A stretch of DNA of 64,000 nt, from NCBI RefSeq assembly GCF_004345825.1, contig NZ_SLXM01000010.1, forward strand, positions 1 through 64,000, written 5' to 3'. Shown in pieces: positions 42,895-51,381 of the stretch. Within the stretch, counting starts at the first letter, position 1. Each line of letters begins with the position of its first letter. Below the pieces are notes generated by a model. The model was not told where the DNA came from. It saw only the letters and a list, made by a program, of their open reading frames with translations, and ran no database searches. The DNA comes from Tenacibaculum skagerrakense. GTDB taxonomy: Bacteria > Bacteroidota > Bacteroidia > Flavobacteriales > Flavobacteriaceae. A program made the position numbers and the translations under genes.

Positions 42895-43910
42895 ATAAAA
42901 CACTTATAATAGCGGAAGCAGGAGTTAATCATAACGGAGATATTAAATTAGCTGAAAAGTTAATTGATGTGGCGGCTGAGGCTGGGGTTGATTATGTTAA
43001 GTTTCAAACATTCAAAGCTAGTAAACTTGTAACAAAAAAAGCTAAAAGAGCTGATTATCAAGAGGTAAATACTAAAAATAATGATAGTCAATTTGAGATG
43101 CTAAGAAAATTGGAGTTGTCTTATGAGGATCATTATCACTTAAAAAATTATTGTGAAAATAAGAAAGTAAAATTTTTATCAACAGGATTTGATTTTGAAA
43201 GTATAGGTTTTTTGTATAAGTTGGGAATTCGTTTAGCTAAGATTCCTTCAGGTGAAATTACTAATTTACCCTACCTTAAAGAAATAGCACGATTATTTTC
43301 TGATATTGTATTATCAACAGGTATGGCAGATATTCAGGAGGTAAAAGAGGCTGTAGAGGTTCTCGTTAAAGAAGGTGTTGACATCAACAAGTTAACAATT
43401 TTACACTGTAATACAGAGTATCCGACTTCAATGGAAGATGTGAATTTAAGAGCGATGCTACATATCCAAGAAGAGCTAGACGTTAATATTGGTTATTCAG
43501 ATCATACATTAGGAGTTGAGGTTCCAATTGCCGCAGTTGCATTAGGTGCTAAGGTTATTGAAAAACATTTTACACTTGATAGGAATATGGAGGGACCTGA
43601 TCATAGAGCTTCATTAGAACCTGATGAGCTAAAATTGATGGTAAGCTCAATTCGGAATATAGAAAAGGCAATGGAGGGATCAGGAATTAAAGAACCGAGC
43701 AAAAGTGAGTTAAAAAATAAGAGTGTTGCTCGAAAAAGTATTCATCTTAGTAGAAAATTAAAAAAAGATGATGTAATTACAGAAAAAGATCTTATTTCGT
43801 TAAGACCTGGTGATGGTATATCATCTATGAATTGGGATAAAGTGATAGGTATGAGAGTAAATAAAAATCTAGAAGAATTCCACAAATTAAATTGGGACGA
43901 TTTAATATGA
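42891..43910 (+). CDS. Nonulosonic acid synthase (NeuB/LegI family)
   Basis: Condenses phosphoenolpyruvate with a 6-deoxy-mannosamine-type sugar to give a nine-carbon sialic-acid-like acid, probably legionaminic acid. The 339 residues begin with IIAEAGVNHNGDIKLAEKLIDVAAEAG, continue with KFQTFKASKLV, the PSGEITNLPYL block and GYSDHTLG, and end with the SAF (antifreeze-like) domain from about 280 (VARKSIHLSRKLKKDDVI). Which nonulosonate is made is inferred from the neighbouring LegB-, LegC-, LegG-type genes, not from this protein alone. Confidence 0.9.
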   Translation: MNKTLIIAEAGVNHNGDIKLAEKLIDVAAEAGVDYVKFQTFKASKLVTKKAKRADYQEVNTKNNDSQFEMLRKLELSYEDHYHLKNYCENKKVKFLSTGFDFESIGFLYKLGIRLAKIPSGEITNLPYLKEIARLFSDIVLSTGMADIQEVKEAVEVLVKEGVDINKLTILHCNTEYPTSMEDVNLRAMLHIQEELDVNIGYSDHTLGVEVPIAAVALGAKVIEKHFTLDRNMEGPDHRASLEPDELKLMVSSIRNIEKAMEGSGIKEPSKSELKNKSVARKSIHLSRKLKKDDVITEKDLISLRPGDGISSMNWDKVIGMRVNKNLEEFHKLNWDDLI

Positions 43911-45028
43911 AAATAGGAGTTTTGACTAGTTCGAGGGCTGATTACGGTATATATAAACCTCTTCTCCAGAAACTAGCTTTAATAGAAAATATTGACTTAA
44001 CGTTAATCGTTTTTGGCATGCACTTACAAGAAAAACATGCTTACACAGTTTCTATTATTAAGAAAGATAATTTTGGCGAAGTTCATGAAGTAGAAGGTAT
44101 GCCTATAAATGATGAGGTTATAGATATAGCCAGAGGTTATGGTGAACTTATCATTAATTTTTCAAACTACTGGAAGCAATTTTCCTCTTATGATTATGTT
44201 CTCGCATTGGGAGATAGATTTGAAATGAATGCTGCTGTTCAAGCAGGAATCCCATTTCAGGTAAATTTTGTTCATTTTCATGGGGGAGAAACAACTCTAG
44301 GTGCGACAGATAATATTTATAGACATCAAATCACTTTGGCTTCTAACATTCACTTTGTAGCTGCTGAAAACTTTAAAAATAAGGTTATAGATTTAATTGG
44401 GACATCAGATAAAGTTTATAATGTAGGAGCTTTAAGTCTTGATAATATTGATAATATGAAGCTGCCACTATGGGAAAATGTTAGATGTAAGTTTAGCATC
44501 CCTGAAGGAAAATTTATCCTTGTTACTGTTCATCCAGAAACAATGTATATTGATAGTAACAAAAACTATAGCAAAGTCATATATAAAGCGTTAGAGCTTC
44601 TTTCTGAGTCAACTCACATAGTCATTACTTTACCAAATGCCGATGCTATGGGAAGTTTATATAGACAAGAGTTTTTTACCTTAAAAGATAATTATCCTAA
44701 TCGAGTAAGTTTGATTAATAATTTTGGTAAAGAGAATTATTTTGCTGCAATGAAAGCCTCAGAATTTTTATTAGGTAATACTTCAAGTGGAATTATTGAA
44801 GCTGCTTCGTTTGAAAAATACGTTATCAATCTTGGAGACAGGCAAGCAGGTCGTCTTAGAAGTGCGAATATTATAGATGTCCCTTTTGTAATAGATGAAA
44901 TTTTACAGGCAGCTGATAATATTAAATCTAAAAGAAATTACAAAGGAGGTAATAAGTATTACAAAAAAAATACTGTTAATACCATAATACAAATATTGAC
45001 TAAAAAATGGACTACAAAAAACATTTGA
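43907..45028 (+). CDS. Hydrolysing UDP/GDP-sugar 2-epimerase (NeuC/LegG family)
   Basis: Releases the nucleotide and inverts C2 to give the free 6-deoxy-mannosamine substrate of the synthase. The ATG at 43907 overlaps the synthase stop (ATGA) and starts MKIGVLTSSRADYGIYKPL, the family N-terminus; an upstream in-frame TTG is unlikely. The 373 residues contain ALGDRFEMNAA, VHFHGGETTLGATDNIYRHQ, and the C-terminal LLGNTSSGIIEAASF nucleotide-binding block. It is followed by a nucleotidyltransferase gene overlapping by 22 bases. Confidence 0.88.
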   Translation: MKIGVLTSSRADYGIYKPLLQKLALIENIDLTLIVFGMHLQEKHAYTVSIIKKDNFGEVHEVEGMPINDEVIDIARGYGELIINFSNYWKQFSSYDYVLALGDRFEMNAAVQAGIPFQVNFVHFHGGETTLGATDNIYRHQITLASNIHFVAAENFKNKVIDLIGTSDKVYNVGALSLDNIDNMKLPLWENVRCKFSIPEGKFILVTVHPETMYIDSNKNYSKVIYKALELLSESTHIVITLPNADAMGSLYRQEFFTLKDNYPNRVSLINNFGKENYFAAMKASEFLLGNTSSGIIEAASFEKYVINLGDRQAGRLRSANIIDVPFVIDEILQAADNIKSKRNYKGGNKYYKKNTVNTIIQILTKKWTTKNI

Positions 45029-46050
45029 TTAAAGAAAAGAAAACAATAAAAGAAGCTCTTGAATTATTGAGTAATGTCGGGGTTGATACAATTCTTTTTA
45101 CTGTAGATGAATCTGAAAAGTTAATAGGTAGTGTTACTGACGGAGATATTCGTAGAGGACTTTTAAAAGGAATATCAATAGAAGATGAAGTTTTGAATGT
45201 AACTAATAAAAAATCAAAGTATCTTGAAAAATCTTCTTATTCAATTAATCAAATTATTGAGCTGCGAAAAGGAAACTATGAGTTAATTCCTGTTATAGAT
45301 AATAACAGAAATATTCAAAATATATTAAACTTCAGAGAGATGGAGTCTTATTTACCGATTGATGCCGTTATAATGGCAGGAGGTTTAGGAAGTAGACTTC
45401 GTCCATTAACTAATAATGTACCTAAACCATTATTAAAAATTGGAGACAAGGCAATTATAGATTACAACCTAGATAGATTGAGAAAATATGGTGTTGACGA
45501 TTTTTGGATTTCTGTGAGATATTTAGGAGAGCAAATTGAAGAACATTTAGGGAATGGAAGTAGTAGGAATATTTCCATTGAGTATGTTTATGAGAGGAAT
45601 CCTCTTGGAACTATAGGGGCTGTAAGTAATATAAAAAACTTTAAGCATGATTACGTCCTTGTAACAAATTCTGACATTTTAACGAATTTAGATTATGAAG
45701 ATTTTTTCTTGGATTTCATTGAGAAAGATGCTGACATGTCAGTTTTAACTATTCCTTATGATGTAGATATTCCTTATGCTGTAATGGAGACTGAAAATAA
45801 TAGAGTTTTATCTTTTAAAGAAAAACCAACTTATACGTATTTTTCAAATGGAGGAATCTATTTAATTAAAAGATCAATACTTGATAAAATCCCTGAAAAC
45901 AAATTTTTTAATAGTACGGATTTAATGGAACAACTGATAAAAGAAGACTTGAAGCTTATTTCTTATCCAACAAGACAATATTGGTTAGACATAGGTAAAC
46001 ATAAAGATTTTGAAAAGGCTCAAGAAGATGTAAAAAGAATAAAATTTTAA
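45007..46050 (+). CDS. CBS-domain sugar nucleotidyltransferase (PtmE-like)
   Basis: The 347 residues combine an N-terminal CBS pair (about 5-115, GSVTDGDIRRGLLKG) with a C-terminal NTP_transferase domain that starts at AVIMAGGLGSRLRPLTNNVPKPLL (about 122-145). This CBS-plus-transferase layout is that of PtmE, which in Campylobacter supplies GDP-glucosamine for legionaminic acid synthesis. Its presence suggests that the pathway here may also run on GDP-sugars, although the dehydratase resembles UDP-type enzymes. The nucleotide cannot be settled from sequence. Confidence 0.82.
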   Translation: MDYKKHLIKEKKTIKEALELLSNVGVDTILFTVDESEKLIGSVTDGDIRRGLLKGISIEDEVLNVTNKKSKYLEKSSYSINQIIELRKGNYELIPVIDNNRNIQNILNFREMESYLPIDAVIMAGGLGSRLRPLTNNVPKPLLKIGDKAIIDYNLDRLRKYGVDDFWISVRYLGEQIEEHLGNGSSRNISIEYVYERNPLGTIGAVSNIKNFKHDYVLVTNSDILTNLDYEDFFLDFIEKDADMSVLTIPYDVDIPYAVMETENNRVLSFKEKPTYTYFSNGGIYLIKRSILDKIPENKFFNSTDLMEQLIKEDLKLISYPTRQYWLDIGKHKDFEKAQEDVKRIKF

Positions 46051-46760
46051 TGAAAGCACTGTTTGTCATACCTGCACGAGGCGGTTCGAAAGGAGTGCCA
46101 AAGAAAAATATTAGAATAATTGAGGGTAAGCCGCTTATACAGAGAGCGATAGATTTCTCTAGGAAATTTACAGAAGAACCTAATATTTGTGTTTCTACCG
46201 ATAGTGATGAAATTATAGCAGCTGTTGAAAAACATGGGTTAAAAGTACCTTTTAAAAGACCTGATGAATTAGCTACTGATAATGCTGGAACATATGAAGT
46301 TCTTCAACATGCAGTTAACTTTTATGAGTCTGAGGGCTTGTATTATGATATATTAGTACTTTTGCAGCCTACAACACCTTTTAGAAAAGAAAGTGATTTG
46401 CAAAATATGTTGAATAACTGGAGTGAAAATTTAGACCTTCTAGTATCTGTAAAAGAGTCACATGATTCTCCTTATTTCAATCTTTTTGAGGAAGATCATG
46501 AAGGGTATCTAAAAAAAAGCAAAGAGTCAGAAGTTAATAGAAGACAAGATTCGCCAAAAGTTTATGCTTTTAATGGTTCAATATACATTTACAATATTAA
46601 CTCTTTAAAAAGTAAAAGTATTAAAGAGTTTAAAAAGATAAAAAAATATATCATGGATGATCCAATTTATTCCATAGATATTGATACAGAATTTGATTGG
46701 CTTATAGCAGAAACAGTTATTAATAAGAGATTACATGAAGACAATAAGGATAATTCCTAG
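46050..46760 (+). CDS. CMP-nonulosonate cytidylyltransferase (NeuA/LegF family)
   Basis: Activates the nonulosonic acid with CTP to the CMP-sugar used by transferases. The 236 residues begin with the family motif IPARGGSKGVPKKNIR (6-21), followed by ICVSTDSDEI, FKRPDELATDNAGTYEVLQHA, VLLQPTTPFR and, at the C-terminus, YSIDIDTEFDW, all typical of CMP-sialate/legionaminate synthetases. The start overlaps the preceding stop (TAATG), and its end overlaps the HisF-like gene by 26 bases. Confidence 0.92.
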   Translation: MKALFVIPARGGSKGVPKKNIRIIEGKPLIQRAIDFSRKFTEEPNICVSTDSDEIIAAVEKHGLKVPFKRPDELATDNAGTYEVLQHAVNFYESEGLYYDILVLLQPTTPFRKESDLQNMLNNWSENLDLLVSVKESHDSPYFNLFEEDHEGYLKKSKESEVNRRQDSPKVYAFNGSIYIYNINSLKSKSIKEFKKIKKYIMDDPIYSIDIDTEFDWLIAETVINKRLHEDNKDNS

Positions 46761-47580
46761 ATTAGATATTAAAGGACCTAATTTGGTTAAAGGTATTCAT
46801 TTAGAAGGTTTAAGAGTGCTTGGCAAGCCATCAGATTTCGCAAAATTTTATTATGAAAATGGAGCAGATGAACTACTATTTATGGATGTAGTAGCTTCAT
46901 TATATGATAGAAATAGTCTGCATGACATTATTTCACAAACAGCAGAGAATATCTTTATACCAATTACTGTAGGTGGAGGTTTAAGAACACTAGATGATAT
47001 CAAACAAGTTTTAAGAGCAGGAGCAGATAAAGTATCATTAAATACTGCTGCTATTAAGAATCCTAAAGTAATAGAACAAGCAGCTTTAAGATTTGGTTCT
47101 TCTACTATAGTTGTTGCAATTGAGGCTATTAAACAAGAAGGAGGAAAGTATTTTTGCTTTACTGATAATGGTAGAGAATACACAGGAGTAGAGGTTGTTG
47201 ATTGGGCAAAAAAAGTTCAAGATTTAGGCGCTGGTGAAATTATTATTACGTCAGTTGATAGAGAAGGAACAGGTAGAGGTTTTGATGAAGAATTGATTAA
47301 TGAAATTGCCAGTAATGTTAGTGTACCGCTTATAGTGCATGGAGGAGCAGGTAAAAAAGAACATTTTAAAGAAGTTATTGAAAATTGTAATATAGATGCT
47401 GTATCAACAGCGGGTGTGTTACATTATGATTTTATAAAGAATAATAGAGGTGACATGAGCGGAGCTTCGGAAGGAAATTTCGACTTTTTACTTAGCGGAA
47501 GATCTGTAAAAAATTTAAAAACCACCACAATAAAAGAGTTAAAAGCATACTTGTCAGAAGGCAATATTAATGTTAGATAA
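46735..47580 (+). CDS. HisF-like amidotransferase subunit (WbuZ/HisF2 type)
   Basis: TIM-barrel protein related to imidazole-glycerol-phosphate synthase subunit HisF, 281 residues against about 250-258 for canonical HisF. RIIPRLDIKG places an aspartate at position 11, as in HisF, and TVGGGLRTLDDIK and TSVDREGTGRGFD are retained. The second catalytic aspartate of HisF (D130 in the Thermotoga enzyme) is a glutamate here (E130, in VVAIEAIK). There are no other histidine genes nearby and the partners are WbuY- and WbuX-like, so the likely role is ammonia channelling in N-acetyl-sugar amidination. The ATG used overlaps the previous gene because the conserved N-terminus requires it. Confidence 0.83.
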   Translation: MKTIRIIPRLDIKGPNLVKGIHLEGLRVLGKPSDFAKFYYENGADELLFMDVVASLYDRNSLHDIISQTAENIFIPITVGGGLRTLDDIKQVLRAGADKVSLNTAAIKNPKVIEQAALRFGSSTIVVAIEAIKQEGGKYFCFTDNGREYTGVEVVDWAKKVQDLGAGEIIITSVDREGTGRGFDEELINEIASNVSVPLIVHGGAGKKEHFKEVIENCNIDAVSTAGVLHYDFIKNNRGDMSGASEGNFDFLLSGRSVKNLKTTTIKELKAYLSEGNINVR

Positions 47581-47594
47581 TAAGTTATTTTATT

Positions 47595-48278
47595 ATGAGT
47601 AGAACTACAAAAGTTTCAATAATAGATTATGGAATTGGTAATCTATTTAGTGTTCTAAAGGCATGTGAATATGTTGGGATGAATCCAGAAATAACAAACA
47701 ATTCAAAAGTGATAGAATCTTCAGATGCAGTTATTTTACCTGGAGTTGGAGCATTTAAAGATGCCATGATTAATCTTGAAAAGCTTGATTTGGTTAAACC
47801 GATAATTGATTTCGCGGATTCAGGTAAACCAATGATGGGAGTGTGTTTAGGGATGCAGCTGCTACTTACAGAAAGTGAGGAGTTTGGGAGTACCAAAGGA
47901 TTAGGGATTTTCCAAGGGGTTTGTAAAAAATTTCCGATAATTAACCCTTTAAACAATGAGAAGGTTAAAGTCCCTCAAATAACATGGAACAATATTACAG
48001 TGCCAGATGGTATTAACTGCTTTAAAGAAAATACTCCTCTAAATGGAATAAATAATAACGAACATATGTATTTTGTACATTCATTTTATGCTGATTCTGT
48101 TAAGGAGGAAGAAGTGTTAAGTACTACTAATTATGGGGGGGTAGAATATTGTTCTTCTCTGAATAAAAATAATATATTTGCATTTCAATTTCATCCCGAA
48201 AAATCTGGTCAGGAAGGATTAAAAATTTATAGAAACTTTAAAGATATAATTAACAAAACAAATGAAAGTAGAAAATAA
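47595..48278 (+). CDS. HisH-like glutamine amidotransferase subunit (WbuY/HisH2 type)
   Basis: Class I glutaminase producing ammonia for the HisF-like partner. The 227 residues have IIDYGIGNLFSV at the N-terminus, LPGVGAFKDAM, the nucleophile C84 in GVCLGMQLL, and the His-Glu pair in FQFHPEKSGQEG. It resembles HisH but lies between the HisF-like and PP-loop genes of a polysaccharide locus, hence WbuY. It overlaps the PP-loop gene by 17 bases. Confidence 0.86.
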   Translation: MSRTTKVSIIDYGIGNLFSVLKACEYVGMNPEITNNSKVIESSDAVILPGVGAFKDAMINLEKLDLVKPIIDFADSGKPMMGVCLGMQLLLTESEEFGSTKGLGIFQGVCKKFPIINPLNNEKVKVPQITWNNITVPDGINCFKENTPLNGINNNEHMYFVHSFYADSVKEEEVLSTTNYGGVEYCSSLNKNNIFAFQFHPEKSGQEGLKIYRNFKDIINKTNESRK

Positions 48279-49449
48279 GAACACGCAAGAAAGATATAAT
48301 TTACCTAACGAAGTAAAGTTTTGTGTAAAATGTACAATATCAAACCAAAGACCAAGAATTACTTTTGATGAGCATGGTGTGTGCTCTGCATGTAATTATG
48401 CAGAGTTTAAGAAAAATGAAATCAATTGGGATGATAGAGAAAGAGAATTAATGACTCTTTTGGATAGGCATAGGAGGAATGATGGTTCTTATGATGTCTT
48501 AGTTCCATGTAGTGGAGGTAAGGACGCAGCTTATATTGCTCATGAACTTAAACATAAATATGGGATGAACCCATTAACCGTTACTTGGGCTCCAAACCTA
48601 TATACAGATATTGGTTTTCAGAATATTCAAAATATGATATTAGAAGGGGATTTAGCAAACATAATTGGTAAGCCTGCTGGTAAAACACATAAGCAATTAA
48701 CAAAGTTGTCTTTTGAGATACTAGGAGATCCTTTTCAGCCTTTCATTTACGGACAGACAAATTTTCCATTACAAGTAGCTGTACAACATAAAATACCCCT
48801 AATAATGTATGGTGAAAATGGAGAAGTAGAATATGGAGGAGACATGAAAAACGCATTCAAACCAGATAGAGATTATAAATCAGATCATAAGAAGCATTAT
48901 TTTTCTGGAATTGGACCAGAGGATTTAGTAAACTATGGAATTAGTGAAAATAATTTAAAACCATATATGCCACCTTCAAACGAAGAATTAGACGCATTGG
49001 GAACTGAGATTCATTTTTATGGTTATTATAAAAAATGGACACCACAGGAGAACTATTATTATTGTGTTGATAACACTGGCTTTAGTGCTAATCCAGTTAG
49101 AAGTGAAGGAACTTATTCTAAGTACGCTTCTTTAGATGATAAAATTGACGGATTCCACTATTATTTAGCATACATTAAATTTGGTTTAGGTAGATGCACA
49201 TCTGATTCAGCACATGAAATTAGAGACGGTCATATTACAAGGGAAGAAGGTGTCCAATTAGTAAGAAAATACGATGGAGAATTTCCTGAGAAGTATTTTA
49301 AAACCTTCTTAGAGTTTTGTGATATTACTGAAGATTATTTCTGGGAAGTTGTTGACAGTTGGAGATCAGATCATTTATGGTCTAAAGTAGACGGAGAATG
49401 GAAACTGAATCATACAGTTGCTGGAGATGGTGTAAAGGATACTAAGTAA
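48262..49449 (+). CDS. N-acetyl sugar amidotransferase (WbuX/WbpG/PseA family)
   Basis: PP-loop ATPase that converts an N-acetyl group of a nucleotide-activated or free sugar to acetamidino, using ammonia from the HisH/HisF pair. The 395 residues begin with a zinc-ribbon-like part (C21, C24, C41, C44) followed by the PP-loop SGGKD (84-88) in LVPCSGGKDAAYIAHEL. The C-terminal half has GGDMKNAF and the YASLDDKIDGFHYYL block of the family. In P. aeruginosa this family acts on a ManNAc3NAcA precursor, in Campylobacter on pseudaminic acid. Here both a WbpB/WbpI branch and a nonulosonate branch exist, so the substrate is open. Confidence 0.88.
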   Translation: MKVENKNTQERYNLPNEVKFCVKCTISNQRPRITFDEHGVCSACNYAEFKKNEINWDDRERELMTLLDRHRRNDGSYDVLVPCSGGKDAAYIAHELKHKYGMNPLTVTWAPNLYTDIGFQNIQNMILEGDLANIIGKPAGKTHKQLTKLSFEILGDPFQPFIYGQTNFPLQVAVQHKIPLIMYGENGEVEYGGDMKNAFKPDRDYKSDHKKHYFSGIGPEDLVNYGISENNLKPYMPPSNEELDALGTEIHFYGYYKKWTPQENYYYCVDNTGFSANPVRSEGTYSKYASLDDKIDGFHYYLAYIKFGLGRCTSDSAHEIRDGHITREEGVQLVRKYDGEFPEKYFKTFLEFCDITEDYFWEVVDSWRSDHLWSKVDGEWKLNHTVAGDGVKDTK

Positions 49450-49452
49450 GTT

Positions 49453-50409
49453 ATGCAAAAGAAAAAAGTATTAGTAGTCGGTTTTGGGATGATGGGCTGC
49501 AGACATGTGCAAGCTTTTCTTCAAGATAAGACAAAATATGAAGTGCATGTTTTGGAATTGTCTCAGGAAAACATTCAAACTAATTTAGTTAGGATAGGTG
49601 CTAAGTTAGAAGATTGTATTTGGTACGATAACTTAAAAAATGTACCTTTATTAGATGTTGCTGTTGTAGCTACTTCTTCAGCTCCAAGATTTAATATATT
49701 AAAAGAGTTAATAAATAAAGGATATAGAAAATTCTTAATTGAAAAAATTGTTTTCCAATCAGGAGATCAGTTTAAAGAAATTTTAGATTTAGTTGAATCT
49801 ACCAACTCTGAGGTATACTGTAATTTTGTTAATAGATATTTTGAAGCTTATAATCGAATCAAGAAAGATTTAAGTCAAATCAATGAAGGGAAAATAAGTA
49901 TGACTGTTCATGGAGGGGAGTTTGGCTTAGGTTGTAATGCCATTCATTACATTGATATTTTTCAATATATTTCTGATTCTAATAAGATTTCAAATATAAG
50001 TGCAATTGTTGATGTTTTGGAAGAACCTAATAGGAGAGGAAGTATATATAAGGAGTTTACAGGAACAATGCAATTTACTAATGAAGCTTTAGATAATATT
50101 CTTTTAGTTGCAGAGCCAAAATATGTAGGAGGAGTAACTATTAATATTCAAAAAGGTGAAAATACTTATTTACTAAATGAAAATTCTCAGGAATTTGTTT
50201 CTGTAATTAAAGGAAAAGTTAGGAGAGAAAATTTTCAGATTATCCCTACTAGCATGTTAAGCAATGTGATTATTGAAGATATATTTAACAATAATTGTCA
50301 ATTAACAAAATTAAAAGATACAGAAAAATCTCATTTAGAGTTATTTAAGATTTTTAATGAGAAATTATTTGCAAAAAACTCATCTGACACAATTTGCCCA
50401 ATAACATAA
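49453..50409 (+). CDS. Gfo/Idh/MocA-like oxidoreductase 1
   Basis: The 318 residues have an N-terminal Rossmann domain (KVLVVGFGMMGCRHVQAFL, near 4-22) and an LIEKIVFQSG stretch where relatives have the EKP catalytic lysine; here the lysine is kept but the proline is replaced. The C-terminal half is divergent. The substrate is unknown. It lies between the amidotransferase and a second Gfo/Idh gene and is likely to modify a sugar made by the same cluster. The two oxidoreductases share fold but have clearly different sequences. Confidence 0.65.
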   Translation: MQKKKVLVVGFGMMGCRHVQAFLQDKTKYEVHVLELSQENIQTNLVRIGAKLEDCIWYDNLKNVPLLDVAVVATSSAPRFNILKELINKGYRKFLIEKIVFQSGDQFKEILDLVESTNSEVYCNFVNRYFEAYNRIKKDLSQINEGKISMTVHGGEFGLGCNAIHYIDIFQYISDSNKISNISAIVDVLEEPNRRGSIYKEFTGTMQFTNEALDNILLVAEPKYVGGVTINIQKGENTYLLNENSQEFVSVIKGKVRRENFQIIPTSMLSNVIIEDIFNNNCQLTKLKDTEKSHLELFKIFNEKLFAKNSSDTICPIT

Positions 50410-50417
50410 AAAAGATT

Positions 50418-51368
50418 ATGAAAAAAGTATTATTAATAGGGACTGGATTTATGGCAAAGGAATATGCAAAAGTCCTAAAAGGAATGAACGTCCCATTTGA
50501 TGTTGTTGGAAGAGGACAGAAGAATGCAACTCTATTTGAAAAAGAATTCGAAGTGAATACTTTTATTGGTGGTTTGGATAAGTTTATTGAAATTAATGAT
50601 TTAAATAATTATTCTCATTTTATAAATGGTTCGAGTATAGATTCGTTAAAATCAACAACCATTGCACTTTTGGAAAATGGTGCTAAGAAAATTTTACTAG
50701 AAAAGCCAGGAGTGGCAACTTCAGAAGAAATTGAACATCTGTATAATGAATCAAAAAAGTATGAAGATGCAACAATCGTTTTAGCTTACAATAGAAGGTT
50801 TTTCGCGTCTGTTCAAAAAGCTAAAGAAATCATAGAGGAAGATGGGGGAGTTAATTCATTAACGTTTGAGTTTACTGAATGGGCACATGTTATAAAAACA
50901 TATGATTTCAGTGATGTAATTTTGAATAATTGGTTTTTAGGAAACTCGACTCACGTAGTTGATACAGCTTTTTATTTAGCAGGAAAACCAAAAGAAATGA
51001 GTAGTTATAGAAAAGGTAGTTTAGACTGGCACCCTACAGGTTCAACTTATACAGGTTCAGGAATTACTGATAAGGATGCTTTATTTTCTTATCACGCAAA
51101 TTGGGAAGGTCCAGGAAGATGGTTTTTAGAAGTAATTACACCTAAACACAGACTTATATTTAAGCCATTTGAAAAATTACAAATTCAAGAAATTGGATCG
51201 GTACAAGTAAACGAAGTAGAAGTTGATTATAGTCTTGAACAGGATTACAAACCAGGATTATTTAACCAAACAAAAGCATTTTTAAATTCAGATTATATAA
51301 ATTTCTGTTCTCTAGAAGAGCAGAGAGATCTTATAAATGATGTTTATAATAAAATTAGTGGCTACTAA
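50418..51368 (+). CDS. Gfo/Idh/MocA-like oxidoreductase 2
   Basis: The 316 residues start at the ATG at 50418, which gives MKKVLLIGTGFMAKEYAKVL; an in-frame ATG 24 bases upstream would overlap the previous gene and add a non-conserved extension. The Rossmann motif, and ILLEKPGVATSEEI with the EKP catalytic-lysine motif are visible, followed by a C-terminal beta domain (WAHVIKTYDF, WFLGNSTHVVDTAFYLAG). The substrate is unknown. With the preceding gene it forms a pair of redox enzymes not explained by the standard legionaminic acid pathway. Confidence 0.72.
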   Translation: MKKVLLIGTGFMAKEYAKVLKGMNVPFDVVGRGQKNATLFEKEFEVNTFIGGLDKFIEINDLNNYSHFINGSSIDSLKSTTIALLENGAKKILLEKPGVATSEEIEHLYNESKKYEDATIVLAYNRRFFASVQKAKEIIEEDGGVNSLTFEFTEWAHVIKTYDFSDVILNNWFLGNSTHVVDTAFYLAGKPKEMSSYRKGSLDWHPTGSTYTGSGITDKDALFSYHANWEGPGRWFLEVITPKHRLIFKPFEKLQIQEIGSVQVNEVEVDYSLEQDYKPGLFNQTKAFLNSDYINFCSLEEQRDLINDVYNKISGY

Positions 51369-51381
51369 GTAGTTTACAGAA

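Noticed and set aside
46735..48278. HisF and HisH of histidine biosynthesis.
   Set aside because: No other his genes are nearby, the two are placed between a CMP-nonulosonate synthetase and a PP-loop N-acetyl sugar amidotransferase, and the HisF-like protein is longer and has E in place of the second catalytic D.
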